From the NCBI GenBank assembly GCA_025934335.1, contig JAICYG010000029.1, positions 1 through 20,288 of the forward strand: a stretch of DNA of 20,288 nucleotides, in the 5' to 3' direction. The position numbers were made by a program, and so were the translations under genes. The notes below the pieces were generated by a model. That model did not search any database. It saw only the letters and a list, made by a program, of their open reading frames with translations, and had not been told where the DNA came from. This document shows, in pieces, positions 8,216-13,101 of the stretch (position 1 is its first letter; each line of letters begins with the position of its first letter). This DNA is from Thermoleophilia bacterium (GTDB taxonomy: Bacteria > Actinomycetota > Thermoleophilia > Gaiellales > Gaiellaceae).

Positions 8216-8742
8216 TGGGTCAGACGACTGATCGGCGGTTCGTCCTGGTCGCCGGGCCGCCCGGAGCCGGGAAGACGACCCTGGCCGAACCGCTCGCCGT
8301 CGAGCTTTGCCTGCCGCTGATCGCGAAGGACCCGATCAAGGAGGCGTTGATGGTCGCCTTCGGGACGCCACGCTCCGTCGAGGAGAGCAGGATGGTCGGA
8401 GGCGCGGCTGTGAAGGCTCTCCTCGCGGTCGCGGCCACGAGTCGCGGAGCCGTTCTGGAGAGCACGTTCTATCCCGAGACCGTCAGCGCGCTCCGTGCTC
8501 TCTCGGGCAGGTTCGTCGAGGTGCGGTGCTCGGTTCCGCGGGAAGTGGCGCTCGCCCGCTACCGAGCACGCAGGCGACATGCCGGCCACTTCGAGGCCGC
8601 TCGCACCGACGAGGAATTGTGGAGCCCCGGCCTGATCGAACCGCTGGGGCTGGGGCCGGTGATCGTGGTCGACACGACAACGCCCGTCGACGTTACGGCT
8701 CTCGCGGCGCAGGTGAGCGCAGCCTTCGACGCCGACACCTGA
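8215..8742 (+). CDS. P-loop kinase/ATPase-like protein (AAA_33 type)
   Basis: 175 residues. Walker A GPPGAGKTT is at residues 14-22, just after a short N-terminus and a hydrophobic beta strand (FVLVAG), as in gluconate-kinase-like, zeta-toxin-like and AAA_33 kinases. ESTF (about residue 82) could belong to the Walker B/second-strand region, and an Arg-rich lid follows (RYRARRRHAG, about 118-127). The substrate is unknown; small-molecule phosphorylation is the usual role of the superfamily. The start is notable: the ATG begins on the last base of tRNA-Arg(UCU), no in-frame start lies between it and the Walker motif, and no Shine-Dalgarno is present, so the mRNA may be leaderless with its promoter inside the tRNA gene. 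Convergent with the Cys-rich micropeptide across a hairpin. Confidence 0.84.
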   Translation: MGQTTDRRFVLVAGPPGAGKTTLAEPLAVELCLPLIAKDPIKEALMVAFGTPRSVEESRMVGGAAVKALLAVAATSRGAVLESTFYPETVSALRALSGRFVEVRCSVPREVALARYRARRRHAGHFEAARTDEELWSPGLIEPLGLGPVIVVDTTTPVDVTALAAQVSAAFDADT

Positions 8743-8747
8743 GCGCA

Positions 8748-8791
8748 CTCGGCGGCGGGACATGCCCCGGACGCATGCCTCCGCCGCCGAG
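8748..8791. terminator. Bidirectional terminator-like hairpin
   Basis: Perfect 11-bp arms (8748-8758 and 8781-8791, CTCGGCGGCGG and its complement) enclose a loop that itself holds CATGC/GCATG. It lies between the 3' ends of two convergent genes, the P-loop kinase (+) and the Cys-rich micropeptide (-). No clear U-tract is present on either side, as is common for GC-rich actinobacterial terminators. Confidence 0.55.
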
Positions 8792-8811
8792 GTCGAAATC
8801 GTCCTACTCGC

Positions 8812-8877
8812 TCAGCAGCACCCGTTGGAGCAGCAGTCCGAGTCGCAGCAGCCGGACGTGCAGCAGTCGGTCGCCAT
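8812..8877 (-). CDS. 21-residue micropeptide with four Cys-Cys pairs
   Basis: ATG at 8877 to TGA at 8812. The product has Cys-Cys at residues 5-6, 10-11, 15-16 and 20-21, i.e. a strict CC-x3 period of five, with intervening triplets TSG, DSD and SNG and N-terminus MATD. A strong Shine-Dalgarno (GGGAGGAG, 8890-8883) sits 5 nt before the ATG, a TATAAT lies on the same strand at 8917-8912, and a GC hairpin follows the stop. The gene is divergent from an ArsR-family regulator and shares its operator. Eight thiols in 21 residues suggest binding of a soft metal or metalloid such as As(III), Sb(III), Cd or Hg, as a mini-metallothionein or metallochaperone; this is inference. I know of no named family with this exact pattern. 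Because the coding strand is rich in TGC-TGC, chance is possible, but the ribosome site and context argue against it. Confidence 0.72.
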   Translation of the reverse strand: MATDCCTSGCCDSDCCSNGCC

Positions 8878-8882
8878 GTGCT

Positions 8883-8890
8883 CTCCTCCC
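8883..8890 (-). promoter_or_regulatory. Strong Shine-Dalgarno of the Cys-Cys micropeptide
   Basis: GGGAGGAG on the minus strand, 5 nt upstream of the ATG at 8877. It is among the strongest ribosome binding sites in the window and is the main evidence that the 21-codon frame is translated. Confidence 0.75.
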
Positions 8891-8935
8891 TTCATCGATG
8901 GACGTCGATGCATTATATTGACATACATCGATGAA
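8891..8935. promoter_or_regulatory. Divergent promoter and ArsR-type operator
   Basis: A perfect 10-bp inverted repeat (TTCATCGATG at 8891-8900, CATCGATGAA at 8926-8935) flanks an AT-rich centre that contains a third half-site, TCGATG (8905-8910), TATAAT on the minus strand (8917-8912) and TATATT on the plus strand (8914-8919). The plus-strand -10 lies 11 nt before the ArsR ATG, which fits a leaderless transcript. The ArsR start codon lies inside the right arm. ATCGATG half-sites next to arsR are typical of autoregulated ArsR operators; binding here is inferred. Confidence 0.7.
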
Positions 8936-9263
8936 GACTCTCCAGGTCATCCCCGCGATCTGCTGCGGGCCGGACACTCCGGTGCTCGACTCCGAGGACG
9001 CCGAGCGCCTTGCCACGCAGTTCAGGGCGCTCGCCGATCCCACACGCGTCGGGATCGTCAACCGGCTCGCAGCCGCAGCCGAGGTCTGCGTCTGCGACCT
9101 CACGGCCGCCTTCGACCTGTCGCAGCCGACGATCTCGCACCACCTCCGCATCCTCCGGGAAGCGGGCCTCGTGGAGGTGACGAAGCGCGGGACGTGGTCG
9201 TACTACCGGCTGCTTCCCGAGGCGGTCGAGCCCCTACGGCTCGCGCTGGGCGCGTCCTCCTGA
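8931..9263 (+). CDS. ArsR/SmtB-family thiol-metal-sensing repressor
   Basis: 110 residues with the ArsR winged helix: RALADPTRVGIVNRL (helix 1-2 region), EVCVCDL at residues 51-57 (metal-site start of helix 3), SQPTISHHLRILREAGLV (recognition helix) and a beta wing ending near TWSYYRL. Metal-ligand candidates are Cys53 and Cys55 plus an N-terminal Cys11-Cys12 pair. Escherichia coli ArsR binds As(III) through ELCVCDLC, but here the third Cys is replaced by Thr; the N-terminal CC pair recalls the Corynebacterium glutamicum ArsR, which uses a CC pair plus a helix Cys. As(III)/Sb(III) sensing is therefore likely. No Shine-Dalgarno; the ATG lies inside the operator. No arsB/arsC/acr3 lies nearby; the only divergent partner is the Cys-Cys micropeptide. 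Confidence 0.9.
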   Translation: MKTLQVIPAICCGPDTPVLDSEDAERLATQFRALADPTRVGIVNRLAAAAEVCVCDLTAAFDLSQPTISHHLRILREAGLVEVTKRGTWSYYRLLPEAVEPLRLALGASS

Positions 9264-9289
9264 ACCTGGCCGGTCGCTTCCCCGCGCGC

Positions 9290-9784
9290 TCAACTCTTCG
9301 GCGGGACGTACACGAGGTCGAGCGTGTCCCTGCGTCCCGACCAGCTGAGCGTCAGTCGCCAGCAGCCGGCGGCGGGAACGTCGACGTACGACGGCCCCGG
9401 CCCGGTCGTGATGATCCGCCGTACGGGTGCGCCGACCGCCTTCGTTCCGTCCATCTGCTGCAGCCTGATCCACAGCGCCGCGACCGACTTCGAGAGGCGG
9501 CGCGGCACCCACAGGATCTTGTTGTTCTTGTGCTCGGCCGGCGGGGCGTTGAGCGGGAACCCGAAGAGGACGCCCCCGATCGCACCGCGCTTCCCGAGCA
9601 CGTACGGGATGCGCGGTTTCCCTCCGCTGAAACCGCCCCGCATCCAGACCGGCAGCACCCCGTGATGCACAGTCGCGGCGCATGGCGCCGCTGCACCCTC
9701 ACGTGCGTCGCCGCCGGCCGCGGACAGGGGGATCACGGTCGCCGCCAGGGCGACCAGCGCGACGCCGAGGCTCCGATTGAGCAT
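9290..9784 (-). CDS. Secreted protein of unknown function
   Basis: 164 residues from the ATG at 9784. A signal peptide is visible (NRSLGVALVALAATVIPLSAAGG, cleavage probably near residues 21-25), then a mature domain of about 140 residues, beta-rich, with two Cys residues (35 and 141) that could form a disulfide. I do not recognise the family. Segments such as HGVLPVWMRGGFSGGKPRIPYVLG and CWRLTLSWSGRRDTLDLVYV look like strands of an extracellular sandwich fold. The start is questionable: AGGAGGT at 9809-9803 is 18 nt from this ATG but 6 nt from an in-frame CTG at 9796, which would add LKRA and give the signal peptide a basic n-region. Convergent with arsR and divergent from the DJ-1/PfpI gene. 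Confidence 0.7.
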   Translation of the reverse strand: MLNRSLGVALVALAATVIPLSAAGGDAREGAAAPCAATVHHGVLPVWMRGGFSGGKPRIPYVLGKRGAIGGVLFGFPLNAPPAEHKNNKILWVPRRLSKSVAALWIRLQQMDGTKAVGAPVRRIITTGPGPSYVDVPAAGCWRLTLSWSGRRDTLDLVYVPPKS

Positions 9785-9802
9785 TGCCCGCTTCAGGTTC
9801 TC

Positions 9803-9809
9803 ACCTCCT
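9803..9809 (-). promoter_or_regulatory. Shine-Dalgarno placed for a CTG start
   Basis: AGGAGGT on the minus strand is 6 nt from CTG (9796) and 18 nt from ATG (9784) of the secreted-protein gene. The spacing favours the CTG; translation starting there would add four residues. Confidence 0.4.
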
Positions 9810-9899
9810 GAAGCTCCTGTCCAGACGGGATCCCGGCGCCCGCGTTTCCGCTCACCCTCGGGCGGCGATGCCTTCCCTGAACCGATCCGAGGAGGACGA

Positions 9900-10484
9900 A
9901 TGGCTGAGAAGAAGCTGCAGGGCAAGAAGGTCGCCGTGCTCGCGGCCGACATGGTCGAGCAGGTCGAGCTCGTCGAACCGCGCAGGGCGCTCGAGGATGC
10001 GGGTGCGCAGACCGAGCTGATCTCGATCCATCCCGGCGAGATCCAGGGGTTCAACCACTTCGACCCGGCGGACAAGCACAAGGTCGACCGCACGGTCGAG
10101 GAGGTGCAGGCGTCCGACTACGACGCGCTCTTCGTCCCCGGCGGGGTCGGCAACCCAGACCAGCTACGCGGCGACGAGAACGCCGTCTCGTTCGTGCGCG
10201 ACTTCTTCGAGGCGGGCAAGCCGGTGGCGGTGATCTGCCACGGGCCGTGGATCCTCGTCGAGGCGGACGTCGTTCGCGGCCGCAAGCTCACGTCGTGGCC
10301 CACGCTTCAGACCGACATCCGGAACGCCGGCGGCAACTGGGTGGACAAGGAGGTGGTCGTCGACCAGGGGCTCGTTACGAGCCGCAAGCCCGACGACATT
10401 CCTGCGTTCAACGACAAGATGATCGAGGAGTTCTGCGAGGGCGAGCACGCGAAGCAGCGCGAGAAGACCAGGGCGGCACGCTGA
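9900..10484 (+). CDS. DJ-1/PfpI family protein (class I glutamine amidotransferase-like)
   Basis: 194 residues, ATG start with GAGGAGG a few bases upstream. The family features are the acidic residue region MVEQVEL (Glu20), the strand DYDALFVPGGVGNPDQLR, and the nucleophile elbow AVICHGPWIL with Cys113-His114. This is the PfpI/YhbO subtype: members act as glyoxalase III-like enzymes, stress proteins or proposed deglycases, and a few as proteases; the exact activity cannot be read from sequence. Cytoplasmic, no signal peptide. The stop overlaps the presumed CTG start of the following HAD gene, so the two are probably cotranscribed. Confidence 0.9.
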   Translation: MAEKKLQGKKVAVLAADMVEQVELVEPRRALEDAGAQTELISIHPGEIQGFNHFDPADKHKVDRTVEEVQASDYDALFVPGGVGNPDQLRGDENAVSFVRDFFEAGKPVAVICHGPWILVEADVVRGRKLTSWPTLQTDIRNAGGNWVDKEVVVDQGLVTSRKPDDIPAFNDKMIEEFCEGEHAKQREKTRAAR

Positions 10485-11134
10485 GCGAGCAGGCGGCGCT
10501 CCTCGACCTCGACGGCACGCTCGTAGACGCGAACTACGAGCACGCGTTCGCGTGGTACCGGGCGTTCCGGCGGTTCGAGATCGTCGTGCCGATGTGGCGG
10601 GTGCACCGCCACATCGGCATGGGCGGCGACCAGCTCGTCGCCGCGGTCGCGGGCGACGAGGTCGAGGAGCGCCTGGGCGACGATCTGCGCGAGGCGTCGC
10701 GCGTCGAATTCAGGCGGCTGCGCGACGAGTGCGAGCCGCTCGAAGGTGCGCATGCCCTCTGCGTCGAGTTGAAGCGGCGCGGGCGCGTCGTCGTGCTCGC
10801 GTCGTCGTCGAACGAGGACGACCTCGACCACTTTCTCGACCTCCTGCAGGTGCGCGGCGTCGTCGACGGCTGGACGACGGCCGACGACGTCGAGCGGACG
10901 AAGCCGCACCCGGACGTGATCGAGGCGGCGCTCGCTAAGGCGGGCACGCGCGAGGCGGCGATGGTCGGCGACTCCCGCTGGGATGTGGAGGCCGCGGCGA
11001 ACGCGGGGCTCGAGACGGTGTGCGTGATCACCGGCGGCTGGTCGGAGCAGGAGTTGCGCGACGCAGGTGCGGCATGCGTGTACGACTCGCTCGTCACGCT
11101 GCGAGAGCGCCTGGACGACACGCCGCTACGATGA
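10481..11134 (+). CDS. HAD-superfamily hydrolase (phosphoglycolate phosphatase-like)
   Basis: About 217 residues. HAD motifs appear in order: DLDGTL (motif I, nucleophile Asp9 and Asp11 counted from the CTG), VLASSS (motif II), Lys in ERTKPHPD (motif III) and MVGDSRWDVEAA (motif IV), with a helical C1 cap between I and II as in phosphoglycolate and beta-phosphoglucomutase-like phosphatases. The substrate is probably a small phosphate ester. No ATG, GTG or TTG lies in frame near motif I; the most plausible start is CTG at 10481, overlapping the TGA of the PfpI gene (CTGA), giving translational coupling. The gene ends 9 nt before tRNA-His, and the candidate tRNA -10 overlaps its last codons. 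Confidence 0.85.
   Translation: MSEQAALLDLDGTLVDANYEHAFAWYRAFRRFEIVVPMWRVHRHIGMGGDQLVAAVAGDEVEERLGDDLREASRVEFRRLRDECEPLEGAHALCVELKRRGRVVVLASSSNEDDLDHFLDLLQVRGVVDGWTTADDVERTKPHPDVIEAALAKAGTREAAMVGDSRWDVEAAANAGLETVCVITGGWSEQELRDAGAACVYDSLVTLRERLDDTPLR
11127..11132 (+). promoter_or_regulatory. Candidate -10 of tRNA-His
   Basis: TACGAT lies 11 nt before the tRNA and inside the last codons of the HAD gene. It matches the TACnnT hexamer before the other tRNAs. Confidence 0.35.
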
Positions 11135-11143
11135 GCGGCGCAC

Positions 11144-11217
11144 GGTGGCAGTAGCTCAGTTGGTAGAGCCCCGGGTTGTGGTCCCGGTGGTCGGGGGTTC
11201 GAGTCCCCTCTGCCACC
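11144..11217 (+). tRNA. tRNA-His (anticodon GUG)
   Basis: The acceptor GTGGCAG (11145-11151) pairs with CTGCCAC (11210-11216). An extra G at 11144 faces the discriminator C11217, the G(-1):C73 identity pair specific to bacterial tRNA-His. The anticodon stem CCGGG/CCCGG encloses loop TTGTGGT with GTG at 34-36. No CCA is encoded. Confidence 0.96.
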
Positions 11218-11238
11218 TCTTTCGTCTCCGGCCGACGC

Positions 11239-11244
11239 TACGCT
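11239..11244 (+). promoter_or_regulatory. Candidate -10 of tRNA-Arg(UCG)
   Basis: TACGCT within CTACGCTT, 10 nt before the tRNA. The identical octamer precedes tRNA-Leu at 16395-16402. Confidence 0.4.
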
Positions 11245-11254
11245 TGTGCGGCTC

Positions 11255-11326
11255 GGCCCCGTAGCTCAGAGGACAGAGCGGGAGCCTTCGAAGCTCCGTG
11301 CGTAGGTTCGATTCCTACCGGGGCCA
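11255..11326 (+). tRNA. tRNA-Arg (anticodon UCG), island integration target
   Basis: 72-nt cloverleaf. The acceptor GGCCCCG (11255-11261) pairs with CGGGGCC (11319-11325), discriminator A11326. The anticodon stem GGAGC/GCTCC encloses loop CTTCGAA with TCG at 34-36 (decodes CGA). T arm GTAGG-TTCGATT-CCTAC. No CCA is encoded; TTTTT follows immediately (11327-11331). The 3' part (T arm plus acceptor) is repeated at 14027-14051, as expected when an element integrates in a tRNA 3' end. Confidence 0.96.
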
Positions 11327-11327
11327 T
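11302..11327 (+). repeat. Left attachment-site repeat (in tRNA-Arg 3' end)
   Basis: 26 bases covering the T arm, 3' acceptor strand, discriminator and one further T. Identical to 14027-14052 except T versus C at the tenth base from the end of the T loop region (GAT-T against GAT-C). It retains tRNA function on this side. Confidence 0.8.
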
Positions 11328-11332
11328 TTTTG

Positions 11333-11373
11333 TAGCCGTCCTTGACAACGAATGGCTTGATCTAGCCGTTCTT
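11333..11373 (+). repeat. Pair of 11-bp direct repeats near the left end
   Basis: TAGCCGTCCTT (11333-11343) and TAGCCGTTCTT (11363-11373) match at 10 of 11 bases with a 30-bp period, just inside the left island end. Short direct repeats beside an attachment core are typical of integrase arm-binding sites; this role is speculative. No gene is seen between 11327 and 11458. Confidence 0.4.
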
Positions 11374-11394
11374 CGCGCTCATACATGCCGGCCT

Positions 11395-11427
11395 CGCACG
11401 TGCGGTGCCCACCCCGGTGCCACCTCG
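11395..11427 (+). repeat. Left copy of internal 33-bp terminal repeat
   Basis: Matches 13967-13999 at 30 of 33 bases in the same orientation, centred on GGTGCCCACCCC. It lies 67 bp inside the left attachment repeat and itself contains two imperfect copies of GGTGCC(C)ACC. Confidence 0.65.
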
Positions 11428-11458
11428 CGGTGCGTGTGAGATCAAGAGTTCACGCATT

Positions 11459-11785
11459 TCACCGCGAGCGCCGGAGTCGCTTCTCGATGCCAGCCACGCG
11501 TTCCTCGAGGCGAGCGTGACGTTGCTCTAGATCTTCGAGCCGTGCAAGCGCCGCTCGCTGCGACACGTAGCCGCGGTTTCGTGGGTTGAACTGCTCGGCG
11601 GAGTAACGACCGCCGCTGAGCGCGGCGAGCGCGTCCGCGTACCGCTCGGGGATCGCGCCCTGTTCCCAGCGAATGACGGTTTGCCGGCTCGTTCCAAGTG
11701 TTGCTGCGAAACGATCGTGACTCTGGTTGCCGCGCAGCTCTCGAACCAGCTCCGCAGGGGAGGCATCGGAATCGTTCGTCGGCAC
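11459..11785 (-). CDS. XRE-family helix-turn-helix regulator with C-terminal coiled coil
   Basis: 108 residues, GTG start. Residues about 21-46 (SHDRFAATLGTSRQTVIRWEQG) form an XRE/HTH_3 domain ending in the typical RWEQG. Residues about 76-108 are Arg/Glu/Leu-rich with heptad spacing (LARLEDLEQRHARLEERVAGIEKRL), a likely short coiled coil for dimerisation. It is divergent from a second HTH gene across an 83-bp AT-rich gap, an arrangement like the repressor pair of a temperate phage or mobile element. It probably represses its own and the divergent promoter; the ligand or inducing signal is unknown. It lacks a peptidase domain, so it is not a LexA/CI-type cleavable repressor. Confidence 0.8.
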   Translation of the reverse strand: MPTNDSDASPAELVRELRGNQSHDRFAATLGTSRQTVIRWEQGAIPERYADALAALSGGRYSAEQFNPRNRGYVSQRAALARLEDLEQRHARLEERVAGIEKRLRRSR

Positions 11786-11868
11786 GCGCTCAAGTGTGGC
11801 GTCACCTTAAAAACGCTACTAGTGTCATTTAAACGCAACGTAATAAAACGTATGGTAGGAATGTCCAC
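11786..11868. promoter_or_regulatory. Divergent regulatory region of the two XRE genes
   Basis: An AT-rich island in GC-rich DNA with iterated motifs: GTCACCTTAAAAACG (11801-11815), GTCATTTAAACG (11824-11835) and TAATAAAACG (11841-11850), each ending in AAACG. They are candidate operator half-sites for one or both XRE proteins. A weak plus-strand promoter may be TTTAAA (11828-11833) with TATGGT (11851-11856), 17 nt apart; AGGA (11857-11860) could be the Shine-Dalgarno of the plus-strand gene. Confidence 0.5.
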
Positions 11869-12270
11869 ATGGCACCTCTGTTGGGACCTGACGCGCCGGC
11901 GGTACATGGACCGCGTGGGAAGATCGCGCTGGTTCGGCAACTACTCGGGATGCGCCAGCTCGAGTTCGCACGCGCGCTGGGTGTCTCCCGGGAATCGGTC
12001 TCACACTGGGAGAACCTGGATGCCGACGGCCTTCCGCGCCAGCGGGTAACGCCGAAGAACGCCGCGGCGATCGCTGAGCTCGTGTCCTCGCGTCTCGGCG
12101 AGGCGGTGCCCGCGTCTGCCTTCTCCGAGACTGTCCCGTCGCCGATGGAGTTCCTCGCGAGCGAGGTGGCGCGCCTCGCGACGCTGACGGAGGCCGTGAT
12201 CCACGAGCAGCGTGCCCTCCGGCTTGCACTCGAGGTGCTTGTCAATAGGCTCGACTCCCGCTCTCACTGA
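11869..12270 (+). CDS. XRE-family helix-turn-helix regulator
   Basis: 133 residues, ATG start with AGGA 8 nt upstream. Residues about 18-50 (KIALVRQLLGMRQLEFARALGVSRESVSHWEN, given here in outline) form an XRE HTH with SRESVSHWEN as recognition helix. The C-terminal half (about 93-131) is helical and Leu/Ala/Glu-rich and may form a coiled coil or oligomerisation helix. It is divergent from the other XRE gene and upstream of the toxin-antitoxin operon, from which it is separated by a promoter region. It could control island excision or the TA promoter; this is inference. It is not the cognate antitoxin by position, because the next gene is fused more tightly to the toxin. Confidence 0.78.
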   Translation: MAPLLGPDAPAVHGPRGKIALVRQLLGMRQLEFARALGVSRESVSHWENLDADGLPRQRVTPKNAAAIAELVSSRLGEAVPASAFSETVPSPMEFLASEVARLATLTEAVIHEQRALRLALEVLVNRLDSRSH

Positions 12271-12320
12271 CGCAGTTAGCCGAAGGAATGGTTAAGAGTA
12301 TCCCGAAAGGGGGTAGAGTT

Positions 12321-12346
12321 GTCCGGTCGCCGGTATACTGTCCGGT
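12321..12346 (+). promoter_or_regulatory. Toxin-antitoxin operon promoter and operator
   Basis: TATACT (12334-12339) is a good -10 element, flanked by two direct copies of GTCCGGT (12321-12327 and 12340-12346, 19 bp apart); CCGG also recurs at 12330-12333, just before the -10. Repeats that bracket the -10 are what would be expected of an operator bound by the Xre antitoxin or its complex with the toxin. No consensus -35 was found. Upstream, 12271-12320 holds no recognisable gene. Confidence 0.55.
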
Positions 12347-12399
12347 GCACGAGACACTAAATGGGTGTTTCTGAGACCACTACCCCAACAGGGAGGTGC

Positions 12400-13101
12400 A
12401 TGTTGGAGCTCGCGGCTCCGCACGAGCAGGAGACCAGGGATCAGCTCGCGCGGCTTGATGACGCCATTGAGACGGGCATCCAGATCCTGAGCGATCACGC
12501 ACGAGATGTTGACCCAAATCAAATTCAGACACTCGTCGAGACCGCGGAGCGGCTAGCGCTTCGGCTCGACGAGAACCTGCCGCCGGCCATGGAGGCGGCG
12601 AACGTCGCTGAGATCCGGGGGATCCTCATCGGCGCGCTTCGCAAGCTGCGCGAAGCACAGGAGTCGGAGGAGGCGAGACCTCTAGACGTCCTCGATGACT
12701 TTCTCGTTCGCGCTGAATCGATTCGCCACATCATCAGAGATGCACTCGACGAGGAGCTTCCAGTGAATGCAAGAGATCCAAAGGCGCTGCTCACGCTGCT
12801 TCAGCAGACGCTGCCTGGCCTCTCGAAGAAGCAGCTCGCCGAGCTTCTAGGAATCGACCCGAAGACCCTCGCCCGGTGGGATGCGGGAACAGGACGCGTG
12901 AGCCATCGTGCTCAACTCGTGCTGCGCATGGTGCTTCTCCTGCGTAGAGGGTGGACCCCTGAGGGGACCTTTGCTTGGTTCTACCGCGTTCGCCGCGATC
13001 TAGGTGGACACCGAGCGATCGATCTCCTTGAAGAAAAAGCCATCAACGAGGAGGCCCTAATGGACTCCGTACGCGCGGGGAGAGCGCAACATGCCTCATG
13101 A
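12400..13101 (+). CDS. Xre/MbcA/ParS-like antitoxin of the RES toxin
   Basis: 233 residues from the ATG at 12400, which follows GGGAGG closely; an in-frame ATG at 12361, 22 nt after the -10, would add 13 residues and remains possible. Residues 141-162 (LSKKQLAELLGIDPKTLARW) form the XRE helix-turn-helix; residues about 170-215, with LVLRMVLLLRRGWTPEGTFAWF and LGGHRAIDLLEE, match the MbcA/ParS/Xre toxin-binding domain layout (usually an LGG-x-x-PIDLL-like segment). The N-terminal 125 residues are an all-helical acidic extension not present in typical antitoxins of about 110-150 residues. It overlaps the toxin gene by 11 nt, so the two are translationally coupled. It should neutralise the toxin by blocking its active site and repress its own promoter; this rests on the family. 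Confidence 0.82.
   Translation: MLELAAPHEQETRDQLARLDDAIETGIQILSDHARDVDPNQIQTLVETAERLALRLDENLPPAMEAANVAEIRGILIGALRKLREAQESEEARPLDVLDDFLVRAESIRHIIRDALDEELPVNARDPKALLTLLQQTLPGLSKKQLAELLGIDPKTLARWDAGTGRVSHRAQLVLRMVLLLRRGWTPEGTFAWFYRVRRDLGGHRAIDLLEEKAINEEALMDSVRAGRAQHAS

Noticed and set aside
8740..8814. TGA of the Cys-Cys micropeptide as a selenocysteine codon
   Set aside because: Read-through continues into the antisense of the kinase gene with no further motif, and I see no convincing SECIS-type hairpin in the correct position; the hairpin downstream is better read as a terminator.
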